Shown one piece after another: positions 1 through 9,234 of a stretch of DNA of 18,802 bases (its first letter is position 1; each line of letters opens with the position of its first letter). The notes beneath the pieces are model-generated. The model saw only the letters and a program-made list of their open reading frames with translations, ran no database searches and had not been told where the DNA came from. Where the stretch lies: assembly GCA_964462535.1 (NCBI GenBank), contig CAYWXV010000052.1, positions 1-18,802 on the forward strand, in the 5' to 3' direction. This DNA is from CAYWXV01 sp964462535 (GTDB taxonomy: Bacteria; Bacteroidota; Ignavibacteria; OLB7). A program made the position numbers and the translations under genes.

Positions 1-2
1 TC

Positions 3-278
3 TTCCTGCGCGGCGGAACACAGTGGGAGATGCAGTTTCTGCTCGATTTCGGCGGGGATGCCGTGACCGACGTCTACCTTACGTTCCGGGACAACTACGG
101 AACGCGTGGCGACGCGCAGGGAACGATCCCGGTGATTTCCTTCCCTACGGGTTCATTCACGAACGCGAACATGGTGCAGTTGACGCTGAAGACGTACGGT
201 CGGATGTCGATGGCGTTCGTCGGGACGGTGAGTGGGAACGACACGATGTACGAATCGGAGTGGATTGTGGTGGCGTGA
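3..278 (+). CDS. C-terminal part of an unknown protein, cut by the window edge
   Basis: The reading frame is open from the first complete codon at position 3 to a TGA at 276-278, so the gene starts outside the window; an internal ATG at 30 shows no good ribosome binding site. The visible 91 residues alternate hydrophobic and polar residues (for example VYLTFRDNYG and MVQLTLKTYG), as in a beta-sheet domain. There is no cysteine, signal or transmembrane segment in this part. I do not recognise the family. It is followed after 60 nt by another unknown gene on the same strand, so the two may share a transcript. Confidence 0.6.
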   Translation, partial: FLRGGTQWEMQFLLDFGGDAVTDVYLTFRDNYGTRGDAQGTIPVISFPTGSFTNANMVQLTLKTYGRMSMAFVGTVSGNDTMYESEWIVVA

Positions 279-338
279 GGAAAATTGGGGAGATCGTCGA
301 GTGCCCAACGTCCACTATTAACGTTACATGGGGGAGAT

Positions 339-1514
339 ATGCCTGACGACATAGCGGTTTACGATAGCATTCTCGGCATTCGGACCGTCGGTCCAGTTCG
401 CCTGGAGCGCGACCTGGGTCCCTCCGACACAATCATATATGTTCCTGACAAGGGGTCTGATCCGCTCGACCCCAGAGGCGGTCGCTGGGAATATGTACCA
501 GATGCTGGCGACCCAGGCGAATTCAGAGGTCCGATAATTCAACCCAATCCAGGTTCGGGCTCGACACGGTTGCCCTCAGGATCAAGTGGGGGTAGTGGAA
601 GGGGAGGTGTCGGACGGGGTGGGCCCAATGCGGATCCATCAGAAGGGTATCCCCGCCCAAGACCGTGTTATGACTACCCTGAGCGACTAACCCTTAAGGA
701 TCACATGACCACTAAGTTGTGTGGAGCGGGTTTCCGCGAGGAGTTCCTAAAACAACTCAAGTTCATCTTTGAGAGTGATGACTGGGAGAAGCGGTTGGGT
801 GGCTTTTCTAATCCGGACTCAAACCTATGGAGTTGTATCAAGAACGCCATCTGCTGGATGGATTTCGCGTGCAAATCGTATTGCACGTACAGTTGCGATC
901 TTTTGTCATATGGAACGACATTCGACTCCCGGAATAATGAGCCTCCGGATGTAAATGGCCGGTGGCCTCCCTCTCGCCTTGGCCCGGGATTGCCCAAATT
1001 GACAGATCCTCCAGACATGACCGTGGTCTTCTGTATGGACGTAATCACGCGGTGTCATGACGTCCCATCGGAGTGGACGCCCGAAATGATTCAATCAGTA
1101 ATCATCTATGCGTTGTGCATACGATGCAATTGCGCAAAGTTCGAGGCCTACTATTTCTCGTCACTCAATGAGTTCAGCTGGCCTCAGACTTTGGATCCAT
1201 TTAACAGCGATCACTGGACGCTGACCGCAATGGATGCGAATCTCACTCGTATCGGCGGCGATTCCAATAAGAACGAGCAGGAGGTATGGATCGGAAAGTA
1301 CATATGGTGGGCTCGACCGATGATAGACGGTAATGGGATACTTCACCAGGGCAAAGTGGGTGCGTTGACGACGCCACCAACACTCGGTGGTGGCAGTTGG
1401 CCGTTGAATAGAAATGGCCTTACACCTGACTTCAGCAGCAATATTGGAATAACAGGCGGAAACATTCGGGGATTCCTTGGAGCCGGCCCCGTTAAGGCGA
1501 GACCTAGGAGGTGA
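339..1514 (+). CDS. Hypothetical cysteine-rich protein, 391 aa
   Basis: Unrecognised protein. I chose the ATG at 339 because it follows a purine-rich GGGGAG at 331-336, although the spacing is short; a TTG at 285 in the same frame is less likely. Residues 1-70 are mixed, 71-105 form a Gly/Ser/Pro/Arg-rich linker, and the remainder looks folded. All 12 cysteines fall between residues 110 and 265 (110, 128, 166, 172, 178, 182, 186, 232, 239, 260, 263, 265), including a dense C-x5-C-x5-C-x3-C-x3-C run and a CIRCNC motif. This suggests disulfides or metal binding. No N-terminal signal peptide is visible. It overlaps the start region of the next gene, so the two are probably co-expressed. The base composition looks more A/T-rich than the operon to the right, which is compatible with transfer. 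A linker followed by a cysteine-rich C-terminal domain resembles some secreted effectors, but that is inference. Confidence 0.75.
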   Translation: MPDDIAVYDSILGIRTVGPVRLERDLGPSDTIIYVPDKGSDPLDPRGGRWEYVPDAGDPGEFRGPIIQPNPGSGSTRLPSGSSGGSGRGGVGRGGPNADPSEGYPRPRPCYDYPERLTLKDHMTTKLCGAGFREEFLKQLKFIFESDDWEKRLGGFSNPDSNLWSCIKNAICWMDFACKSYCTYSCDLLSYGTTFDSRNNEPPDVNGRWPPSRLGPGLPKLTDPPDMTVVFCMDVITRCHDVPSEWTPEMIQSVIIYALCIRCNCAKFEAYYFSSLNEFSWPQTLDPFNSDHWTLTAMDANLTRIGGDSNKNEQEVWIGKYIWWARPMIDGNGILHQGKVGALTTPPTLGGGSWPLNRNGLTPDFSSNIGITGGNIRGFLGAGPVKARPRR

Positions 1515-1516
1515 AG

Positions 1517-2383
1517 ATGAGTCAATGCCATATGGGCTCCAGAGTAAGCGTGCCTGGCCTCGTATGTGCATTGGCCATTGTGATTGTCACGCACGCAGGC
1601 ACGTGTGGGCGTGCGTATGAACAATCCCGAGACAGTCACGTACTGCCGAGAGATTTTTCAATTGCGTACTCTATTGACTCATCATGCGTGAGCTTGTGGT
1701 CGAGTGGGTTATACGATTACGCCGGTGAAATCGTTCGCAAGATCGGGATGAGTGACACAGCGCTACTCCCCTTTGGGGAACGATGGAATGCTGACGGAAC
1801 TCCCAGGTGTCGCCTCATGGATTCTGTGGTAGTAACATTGCTTGCTTGGAAAGTCACAACAATGGCTACGACGACGACGAGAACAATACCGTCAAGTGAA
1901 GGGGGCGATTCTACAAACGTGACGACAACCAGGGTTGACACGTTGCAGAGGATCATCTTTGTCGTGTCGTACGTTAATGACTCGACTGGAAAGCGCGAGT
2001 GGGTACTGTATCTGGACGGCGTGGAAGCGTATTGTGGCGACGTTGTGGACACGACTCGCGGGCTCAGGTTCTCACGTTTGTCGGAACGAGAGCAGCTTCT
2101 GGCGAGAGAAGATAGAGACTGGAGACTGAACCGGAAACCCTCTCGACAGGATATACTTGATTGGATTCGATTGTTAGGTATCCGTAGGAGCGATCAAACG
2201 GACGACATTCGCTGGACTAAGAATGAGTTCTTTTCATTGGTGTCATGCAGGTACGACTATCCGCCGAAGTTTGGACGTGAATTCTATGTCTCAACCTGCC
2301 TCTACGGAGAATTATGTAATGGTGGTTGGTTGCGCGTGACGGGTGAACCCGCCCCAAGCATACCTGGGTGGACGGTGCACTGA
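1517..2383 (+). CDS. Hypothetical exported protein, 288 aa
   Basis: Unrecognised protein. The ATG at 1517 is preferred over the GTG at 1511, because AGGAGGT at 1506-1512 is a strong ribosome binding site for the ATG and would overlap the GTG. A hydrophobic stretch at about residues 11-26, following an arginine and ending near a CGRA sequence, looks like a Sec signal peptide; the lipobox is poor, so a soluble periplasmic or exterior protein is more likely than a lipoprotein. Residues of about 110-145 are Thr/Ser-rich. About seven cysteines follow the signal region, several near the C-terminus (STCLYGELC). The stop codon of the preceding gene lies 2 nt before this ATG, indicating coupled translation with the cysteine-rich protein. 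Function unknown. Confidence 0.75.
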   Translation: MSQCHMGSRVSVPGLVCALAIVIVTHAGTCGRAYEQSRDSHVLPRDFSIAYSIDSSCVSLWSSGLYDYAGEIVRKIGMSDTALLPFGERWNADGTPRCRLMDSVVVTLLAWKVTTMATTTTRTIPSSEGGDSTNVTTTRVDTLQRIIFVVSYVNDSTGKREWVLYLDGVEAYCGDVVDTTRGLRFSRLSEREQLLAREDRDWRLNRKPSRQDILDWIRLLGIRRSDQTDDIRWTKNEFFSLVSCRYDYPPKFGREFYVSTCLYGELCNGGWLRVTGEPAPSIPGWTVH

Positions 2384-2427
2384 CGGGTGTCGTGCACAAT
2401 GTTTAATCCTGGTTTGCGCGTGAACGC

Positions 2428-2465
2428 GAGTAGAATCCATCCGTTCGGGTTGTAGCATTCTACTC
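2428..2465. terminator. Possible bidirectional terminator hairpin between convergent genes
   Basis: GAGTAGAAT at 2428-2436 is repeated as its exact reverse complement ATTCTACTC at 2457-2465, with a 20-nt loop. It lies between the stop of the exported protein gene (+) and the stop of actF (-), where a shared terminator is expected. Neither side has the U-run of a classic intrinsic terminator, so the role is inferred from position and symmetry only. Confidence 0.4.
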
Positions 2466-2467
2466 CC

Positions 2468-3610
2468 CTACCCCCCAACCTCGCACGAATACGGATCCTT
2501 CAACGGTCTTGGCGGATGGGCCTTGAACGTTCGAATCGTGACGGCGAGGGCGAGTGGGACGAAGACGAGCGTGAAGGCGATGTCGGTCCAGGAAGGGAGA
2601 ACGGTCGCGCCGGTCGCGGGAATTACCATCACGTAGAGATCCAGCCAGTGCGTCGCGAGAATCAGCAGGGCGACCCCCATCACGTATGAGTGGCTCTTCT
2701 TCACCCGCTTGCGCAGAAGGAGCACAAACGGAACAAGCCACCCCACGATCAGATTCCCCCAGAAGAGCCATTCCCATCCTCCAGTCGTTCTTCGCAGGTA
2801 GTAGGAAATCTCCTCGGGGATGTTCGCATAGTAGATCAGCATGTACTGGCAGAACCAGAGGTATGCCCAGAACGTGGCGAAGGCGAAGAGGAGTTTCCCC
2901 AGGCTGTGGAGCTGGTCGTCGGTCGGCGCGGGGATGATGCCCCGCCGCGAGAGGAGGATCGTCAGCACCGTGACCGCGGCGATCCCCGAGAGGAACGCGC
3001 CGGTGAAGACGTAGAAGCCAAAGATCGTGCTGTAGAATCCGTGATCCAGCGACATGATCCAGTCGAAGCTGGCGGCGGTGAAGGTGATCGCGAAGACGAC
3101 GAGGAAGAGGGCGCTCCGGTTCCGCAAGATCCGTGTCCATCGTGTGTCACCATCGCCGTCCTGAGCGTACGACGCGTTCCGTATCCGCCATCCGAGCCAT
3201 GTCCAGAGGGCGATGATGACCACCAGCCGCGCGATCAGGAACGTCGGGTCCAGCCAGGCCGTTCGTATCCCGTGATCCTCTCCGTGCGTCGCGTGACCGC
3301 CGCCGAAGAGATGGACCCCGCCGATCGCGCCGATCAGAAGGATGAGGCCGCCGATCGGTATCCAGTTCATCATCGCCTCGGGAATCCTTCTCAGAGTCGT
3401 CGCCCATCCGGCGTTGCTCACGTGATTGATCGCGACGAACGCGGCGGCGCCGGCTGCGATCGTGAGCGGAAGGAGAGCGCCGTGAAGCCACGAGGCCCAG
3501 GTCCGTTCGGGATCGACGATCAATCCGACGATCCCTGCCACCGCGCCGATGACGCCGATGTAGAACCAGCGTTTCCCCGTCTGGCTTCCCTGCAGAGCAT
3601 GAGTCGTCAT
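2468..3610 (-). CDS. actF: Alternative Complex III membrane subunit ActF
   Basis: ActF is a polytopic membrane subunit of ACIII, a quinol:electron-acceptor oxidoreductase that replaces the bc1 complex; it is related to ActC and is thought to take part in proton movement. The 380 residues contain about ten hydrophobic helices, the first at about residues 15-32. Recognisable features are the aromatic segment FATFWAYLWFCQYMLIYYAN, followed by NIPEE, and the HWLDLYVMV motif near the C-terminus. Residues of about 100-113 form a histidine-rich loop (HLFGGGHATHGEDH). The start ATG at 3610 lies 1 nt after the actE stop and is preceded by GAGGTGA. This is the last gene of the run; the next gene is convergent. 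The length fits the family. Confidence 0.93.
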   Translation of the reverse strand: MTTHALQGSQTGKRWFYIGVIGAVAGIVGLIVDPERTWASWLHGALLPLTIAAGAAAFVAINHVSNAGWATTLRRIPEAMMNWIPIGGLILLIGAIGGVHLFGGGHATHGEDHGIRTAWLDPTFLIARLVVIIALWTWLGWRIRNASYAQDGDGDTRWTRILRNRSALFLVVFAITFTAASFDWIMSLDHGFYSTIFGFYVFTGAFLSGIAAVTVLTILLSRRGIIPAPTDDQLHSLGKLLFAFATFWAYLWFCQYMLIYYANIPEEISYYLRRTTGGWEWLFWGNLIVGWLVPFVLLLRKRVKKSHSYVMGVALLILATHWLDLYVMVIPATGATVLPSWTDIAFTLVFVPLALAVTIRTFKAHPPRPLKDPYSCEVGG

Positions 3611-3611
3611 C

Positions 3612-4181
3612 TTACTTCACCTCGCCTTGCAACGTGCGGATGTAATGGACCAGAAGCCACCGATCATCGGAGGAGACCAGCGGCGCGTGCGACGGCATCA
3701 GTTTCCGTCCTTCGGTGATGACCTGATAGATCGTCGCGTCGGAAAGGGCGCGCGACTTCGCCGTCTTGTAGGCCGGAGGGTTCGGATACTTCGGGATGAT
3801 CGGTCCGTCTCCCGCCCCGCTTACCCCATGACAGACCGCGCAGAAGTTCTCGAACAGATGCTTCGCCCGCCGCACGTTCTCCTTCGTGGAGGGGATGGGA
3901 TTGAGTGTGTCGGGGATCGGCCCGGTTCCGGTATCGCGTTGAACGATGACGCCCCGCGAGGGGAGACCGTCACGGGAGACGGTCCCCTCCACCGGCGGCT
4001 GCATCGTCATCCCCGCCGGCAGGACGGGGTTGGGATCGCCGGTCCGATACGCGGGCGTTGTCGCCATCTGTGTGATCACGTCATCGTTCCGCTCCGTGAG
4101 ATCGCGTCGCAACAGCAACAGACTGCCGATGACGACGACCGGAAGCAGTACGATCCCGCTCCATGCGGTGAACGATTTCAT
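3612..4181 (-). CDS. actE: Alternative Complex III monoheme cytochrome c ActE
   Basis: ActE is the monoheme c-type cytochrome of ACIII, exposed to the periplasm, which passes electrons to or from the multiheme ActA. The 189 residues show one heme motif, CAVCH, at 114-118, and a probable methionine axial ligand in LMPSH (M162). Residues of about 7-24 are hydrophobic and followed by RR, forming an uncleaved N-terminal anchor. There is no lipobox cysteine, whereas ActE of Flavobacterium johnsoniae is a lipoprotein, so anchoring appears to be by a helix here. The gene overlaps actD by 4 nt (ATGA) and ends 1 nt before actF, so all three are translationally linked. Confidence 0.93.
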   Translation of the reverse strand: MKSFTAWSGIVLLPVVVIGSLLLLRRDLTERNDDVITQMATTPAYRTGDPNPVLPAGMTMQPPVEGTVSRDGLPSRGVIVQRDTGTGPIPDTLNPIPSTKENVRRAKHLFENFCAVCHGVSGAGDGPIIPKYPNPPAYKTAKSRALSDATIYQVITEGRKLMPSHAPLVSSDDRWLLVHYIRTLQGEVK

Positions 4182-4706
4182 GCGGGCAACTCTCCTTCGA
4201 CGACTTCGACGGCGCCGAGTCCGCGGAGAAGATCGCGCAGACGTCGCGGCTCGATCGATGCGTCGGACTGTTTCAACACAAGAACGAAGCGGTCATCGGT
4301 GACGCGCCTGATCGCGCGGCGTCGATTCCCGAGCCACAGTCGCCCCTTGATGAAAAGGGCGACCAGCGAGATGACGCCGGAGAAGAGGACGGTCAGTTCG
4401 AACGTCACCGGAATGAAGACGGGAACCGAGTTGAACGGCTTTCCGCCGATGTTCAGCGGCCAGTCGACCGCCGACGTCCAGATCTGCATGATCAGTCCAA
4501 GCGTCAGTCCGGTGATCCCCGCGATCAACGACACCGACGTGAGTCGCGACGGTCGTATCCCCGCGGCCTCTTCCATCCCGTGGATCGCGTACGGTGTGTA
4601 GACATCCTCGACCTCGACTCCACGCAGACGCGCCTCGCGCGTCGCCGTCAGCAGATCCTCCTCGCGCTCGAAGAAGGCCGTGCTGTAGCTGACCGTCCAG
4701 GCGCCG

Positions 4707-4723
<17 letters not shown>
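4178..4723 (-). CDS. actD: Alternative Complex III subunit ActD (DUF3341)
   Basis: ActD is a small membrane subunit of ACIII carrying a DUF3341 domain. The 181 residues begin with a soluble alpha/beta part (about 10-60, with a VEDVYTPYAIHGM sequence typical of the family). Two transmembrane helices follow, at about 64-82 and 103-125, and then a cytoplasmic tail containing TDDRFVLVL. The start lies inside the end of actC (17-nt overlap) with a GGGAG ribosome binding site encoded by actC, and the end overlaps actE by 4 nt. The order actC-actD-actE is the standard one for ACIII loci, which supports the assignment independently of sequence. Confidence 0.92.
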
Positions 4724-6167
<1,444 letters not shown>

Positions 6168-6181
6168 CGGGATGGGTGCTG

Positions 6182-6216
6182 GTTGTCAGTTGTTCGTTGT
6201 CAGTTGTTCGATGTCA
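6182..6216 (+). repeat. Tandem heptamer array, GTTGTCA/GTTGTTC type
   Basis: Five consecutive 7-nt units: GTTGTCA, GTTGTTC, GTTGTCA, GTTGTTC, GATGTCA. The array starts 15 nt upstream of the actC start codon in the actB-actC gap. A related array occurs upstream of narH at 12851-12871. Confidence 0.85.
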
Positions 6217-6241
6217 GTAGCACATCTGCTCTCCAAGCCCT

Positions 6242-6269
6242 ACTTCATACTCCCTATTCCCTACTCCCT
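6242..6269 (+). repeat. Tandem heptamer array, ACTCCCT type, overlapping the actB stop codon
   Basis: Units of 7 nt: a degenerate ACTTCAT, then ACTCCCT, ATTCCCT, ACTCCCT. On the minus strand this reads AGGGAGT, AGGGAAT, AGGGAGT and supplies the last two actB codons (Arg, Glu) and the TAG stop at 6261-6263. The same unit occurs after actA at 9213-9233. Confidence 0.85.
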
Positions 6270-9161
6270 TCGCAGATAGCTCACCACCGGAAGAAGGTTC
6301 AGCTCTTCAAGCGGGACGTAGTTGCGCTCGTCGTTCTTAGTGTGCGCGATCATGCTTGCCGGATCGGCCATGTCGCCGAAGACGATCGCCTGCGTCGGAC
6401 AGCTCTGCGCACAGGCCGGCATGATCTCGCCGTCCACGAGGTTCCGGCGTTCGTTGCGCGCGGAGATCTTCCCCGCCTCGATTCGCTGCACGCAGAGCGA
6501 GCATTTCTCCATCACGCCGCGTGTGCGGACGGTTACATCGGGATTGAGCGCGAGTGCGGCGATCGGATCGCTGTGATCGTAGTCGAACCAGTTGAAGCGA
6601 CGGACCTTGTAGGCGCAGTTGTTCGCGCAGTAGCGTGTGCCGACACAACGGTTGTACGCCTGCATGTTCAGTCCTTCGCCGCTATGCGCCGTCGCCGCCA
6701 CGGGACAAACGCTCTCGCATGAGGCGTTCTCGCAGTGGGCGCACATGATCGGCTGGAAGTCGACCGTTGGATCGTCCTCCGATCCGTCGATGTATCGATC
6801 GATTCTGATCCAGTGCATGTCGCGCATCAGCGCCATCTCTTCAGGGCCGACCACGGGAATGTTGTTCTCGACCTGACAGCCGACCACGCATGCGGCGCAA
6901 CCGATGCAGGCGTTCAGATCGATAGTCATCCCCCAGCGGTGACCCTTGTAGGAGTGGCGGGGCCAGAGCGTTGGCTGGGGACTGGGGGCTGGGGACTGGG
7001 GACTGGGGGAGTCGTGCCGTCTCGCCAGCTCGCGTCCTTCCTGGGAATCGTGGAGTTGCGTGATGGCCAGTTGCGTCGAACGGTCCGTCGGCGTGATGGT
7101 GACTCCGGACGCATGCTGATGCAGGAAGCCGTCCGCGTCCCGTTCCATCAGACCCCAGGCGTTTGCCCCTACTCCGTTGCCGACCCGCCCGACGACAGTC
7201 CGTCCATACCCGACCGCGATTGCGACAGTGTCTATCGGCGTGCCGACGACGATGCGGACCGGTAGCTCGATCGTCACACCCCCACGTGCCGCCTTCACGA
7301 TTCGCCCATCCTCCACTCCAAGCCGACGCGCGGTCGATGGAGAGAGCATCGCGTAGTTCGTCCACGAGACACGCGAGATCGGATCGGGGAGTTCGTGCAG
7401 CAGCGGATTGTTCCCGTGCGTTCCATCACGCAACGACACCTTCTCGTACAGCACCAGATCCAGTCCCGTCGCCGCCGGTCGTTCCGCAAGACGGGAGAAG
7501 AGGGAGGCGGCTGGGGTGCTGGGCGTCTGGGCTGCTAGGCTGCTGGGCGTTTGGGCTGCTTGGCGTCTGGGCTGCTGGGCTGCTGGGCTGGCGTCCGATT
7601 CCGCCCTCCGCCCTCCGCCTTCCGCCCTGACTACCGCTCCGTCGTGCAGCGCGTTCTCCCAGAAGGCGACGACGTCGGTCGTTCCATCCGGTGCCCGATT
7701 GGTCTGCCATTCGGAACGGAGAACGTCGTGATACTCCCGTGCGTCGCCGCTCCACTTCAGCAGCATCTCTTCGGGATGACGCGTGTGGAAGAGGGGGGCG
7801 ATCGTCGGCTGCCGCAGAGAGAGAACTCCACGCGCCGGTTCGGCGTCTCCCCACGATTCGAGCCAGTGATGAGAGGGGGCAAGGATGGAGGCGAGCGTCG
7901 CCGTTTCGTCCTTCCGTTCCGCGATGGCGATCGTCGTCGCGACCTTCTTCATCGCTTCGGCGAATTCCTTGCCGCGCGGATGCGTGTAGACCGGGTTGGC
8001 GCCCCACGTCACAAGACATCCGACATCGCCTCTCTTCATCTCCTCCAGCAGCCGATCGAATTCTCGCTCATCTCCTTCATGCTGCAGCGACGGTGATTGA
8101 ATGTCGATGATGGAGTCGTAGGCGTCGAGGGTTTGATTGATGATTGTTGTGATCTCCTGCATATCGGGGTCGTTCAGGCCGAGCATCAGAAGAGCACTTC
8201 CGCGATGTTTCCAGAGTTCGTCAGCTGTATTGATGACCGCGTCACGGATGTTGCCGCGCAACGCGTCGCTGCCGGGTGCGGGGAGTCCGTTGCTGATGCC
8301 GGCGTGACTCAGAATCGTATGTCCAAGCAGACTCAGTGCAATCGGGATCTCGCGTGGAGCGATCTGCACGCGTCGATCGCTCGATGCTCCGGTCAGCGAC
8401 AGACGAGACTCGAACTGTACATGCCGGAGCGGTTCGCCCGACATGTCACCTCGGCGACGATCGGCCCGCGCGCGGGCGAATTCGACCGGCGAAAGCCAGG
8501 TTCCCAGAAGATCCGCCTCGACCCCGACAAGAAGCTCCGCTCGATCGATATGGAATCGTGGCACGACGCCTGCGCCGAACGTCCGTCGATGGGCTTCCCG
8601 CATCGCGGAGAAGGAGACCGGATCGAGTTCTATGTGACGGGCGTCGGCGAACTGCGCGAGGAACCGTTCGACGATCGCGCGTGATGTCGGCGAGACGATC
8701 GTTCCCGTCAGCAGGCGCACAGCTCCTTCGGAGCGATACTGCGCAATGCGCGATCCCACTTCCTGGTTGATCTGTTCCCACGTCGTCTTCCGTCCATCGA
8801 GCGAAGGATCGCGAAGACGATCGGCGTCATAGAGCGAAGCAAGAGCGGCCTGTGCGACAGCACAGATCCCACCCTTCGAGAGTGGGTGATCGGGATTCCC
8901 TTCAATCTTTATCGGTCGTCCGTCACGGACCCTTACCAGCACCCCGCAAGCGCTCGAACACCCGCCGCATGTCGACGCGTACCACGTCGCCGTCCCCGGC
9001 GTCATCTCCACCGGATGCTTCAGATAGGGTATCGTCTTCCCCTCGGGCGAGCGTTCGCATCCGTTCACCATCGCCGCGGCCGCGGTGAAGCCGATCACCT
9101 CGATAAAGGTCCTACGGGAAAGGCCGCTGGACTGGATGTCGATCTGTTTATGCGCTTCCAT
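6261..9161 (-). CDS. actB: Alternative Complex III iron-sulfur subunit ActB, repeat-interrupted
   Basis: ActB carries the iron-sulfur wire of ACIII from the quinol site towards the heme subunits. I chose ATG 9161 (966 aa) over ATG 9185, because the extra residues of the longer form are encoded by an octamer array. A Tat-type signal, SRRTF at 15-19, precedes a hydrophobic stretch and C35, a possible lipidation site. The molybdopterin-enzyme-like domain follows, with an unusual four-cysteine motif C65-x2-C68-x3-C72-x27-C100. The ferredoxin-like domain starts at about 738 with CIGCAACVVGC (752-762), CAHCENASCESVC (807-819), CVGTRYCANNC (839-849, threonine at the second cysteine site, suggesting a [3Fe-4S] cluster) and CSLC...CAQSC (887-921). 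Repeats are translated at about 512-553 and 717-731 as Pro/Ser/Ala/Gln-rich linkers; the second lies at the domain junction. Confidence 0.93.
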   Translation of the reverse strand: MEAHKQIDIQSSGLSRRTFIEVIGFTAAAAMVNGCERSPEGKTIPYLKHPVEMTPGTATWYASTCGGCSSACGVLVRVRDGRPIKIEGNPDHPLSKGGICAVAQAALASLYDADRLRDPSLDGRKTTWEQINQEVGSRIAQYRSEGAVRLLTGTIVSPTSRAIVERFLAQFADARHIELDPVSFSAMREAHRRTFGAGVVPRFHIDRAELLVGVEADLLGTWLSPVEFARARADRRRGDMSGEPLRHVQFESRLSLTGASSDRRVQIAPREIPIALSLLGHTILSHAGISNGLPAPGSDALRGNIRDAVINTADELWKHRGSALLMLGLNDPDMQEITTIINQTLDAYDSIIDIQSPSLQHEGDEREFDRLLEEMKRGDVGCLVTWGANPVYTHPRGKEFAEAMKKVATTIAIAERKDETATLASILAPSHHWLESWGDAEPARGVLSLRQPTIAPLFHTRHPEEMLLKWSGDAREYHDVLRSEWQTNRAPDGTTDVVAFWENALHDGAVVRAEGGGRRAESDASPAAQQPRRQAAQTPSSLAAQTPSTPAASLFSRLAERPAATGLDLVLYEKVSLRDGTHGNNPLLHELPDPISRVSWTNYAMLSPSTARRLGVEDGRIVKAARGGVTIELPVRIVVGTPIDTVAIAVGYGRTVVGRVGNGVGANAWGLMERDADGFLHQHASGVTITPTDRSTQLAITQLHDSQEGRELARRHDSPSPQSPAPSPQPTLWPRHSYKGHRWGMTIDLNACIGCAACVVGCQVENNIPVVGPEEMALMRDMHWIRIDRYIDGSEDDPTVDFQPIMCAHCENASCESVCPVAATAHSGEGLNMQAYNRCVGTRYCANNCAYKVRRFNWFDYDHSDPIAALALNPDVTVRTRGVMEKCSLCVQRIEAGKISARNERRNLVDGEIMPACAQSCPTQAIVFGDMADPASMIAHTKNDERNYVPLEELNLLPVVSYLRRE
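6977..7011 (+). repeat. Tandem heptamer array GGGGACT inside the actB coding sequence
   Basis: Five 7-nt units: GGGGACT, GGGGGCT, GGGGACT, GGGGACT, GGGGGAG, with a weaker unit just before at 6970-6976. On the coding strand it gives a Ser/Pro/Gln peptide at the junction between the two ActB domains. Six units equal 42 nt, a whole number of codons. Confidence 0.9.
7513..7592 (+). repeat. Tandem octamer array GGGCTGCT inside the actB coding sequence
   Basis: Ten consecutive 8-nt units with consensus GGGCTGCT; four are exact (7529, 7553, 7569, 7577) and the others differ mostly at one to three bases (for example GGGCGTCT, AGGCTGCT, TGGCGTCT). The minus strand is translated as an Ala/Gln/Pro/Ser/Thr-rich stretch of ActB. 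A related octamer array lies upstream of narH at 12875-12960. Confidence 0.92.
7594..7628 (+). repeat. Tandem heptamer array CCGCCCT inside the actB coding sequence
   Basis: Units of 7 nt: degenerate TCCGATT, then CCGCCCT, CCGCCCT, CCGCCTT, CCGCCCT. It directly follows the octamer array and encodes a Glu/Gly/Arg-rich stretch on the minus strand. The same order, octamers, GATTCC, then pyrimidine-rich heptamers, is seen at 12875-13003. Confidence 0.9.
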
Positions 9162-9163
9162 AT

Positions 9164-9203
9164 TGGCTGCTAGGCTTCTGGGCATCTGGGCTGCAAGGCA
9201 AAT
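9164..9203 (+). repeat. Short octamer array at the actB start region
   Basis: Five 8-nt units: TGGCTGCT, AGGCTTCT, GGGCATCT, GGGCTGCA, AGGCAAAT. It begins 2 nt upstream of the preferred actB start at 9161 and covers the alternative upstream ATG at 9185, which is why I discount that start. Confidence 0.85.
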
Positions 9204-9205
9204 CT

Positions 9206-9233
9206 TACACCCACTCCCTACTCCCTATTCCCC
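9206..9233 (+). repeat. Heptamer array ACTCCCT immediately after actA
   Basis: Units of 7 nt: weak TACACCC, then ACTCCCT, ACTCCCT, ATTCCCC. On the transcribed strand it begins 1 nt after the actA stop codon. Together with the octamers at 9164-9203 it fills almost the entire actA-actB gap. Confidence 0.85.
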
Positions 9234-9234
9234 T

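Noticed and set aside
2690..4601. Plus-strand open frames opposite actF, actE and actD
   Set aside because: They lack recognisable domains and are fully overlapped by well-supported ACIII genes; codon-shadow frames.
9162..9185. Upstream ATG of actB at 9185
   Set aside because: The additional residues come from an octamer array and precede the Tat signal without adding a motif; ATG 9161 is simpler. Not proven.
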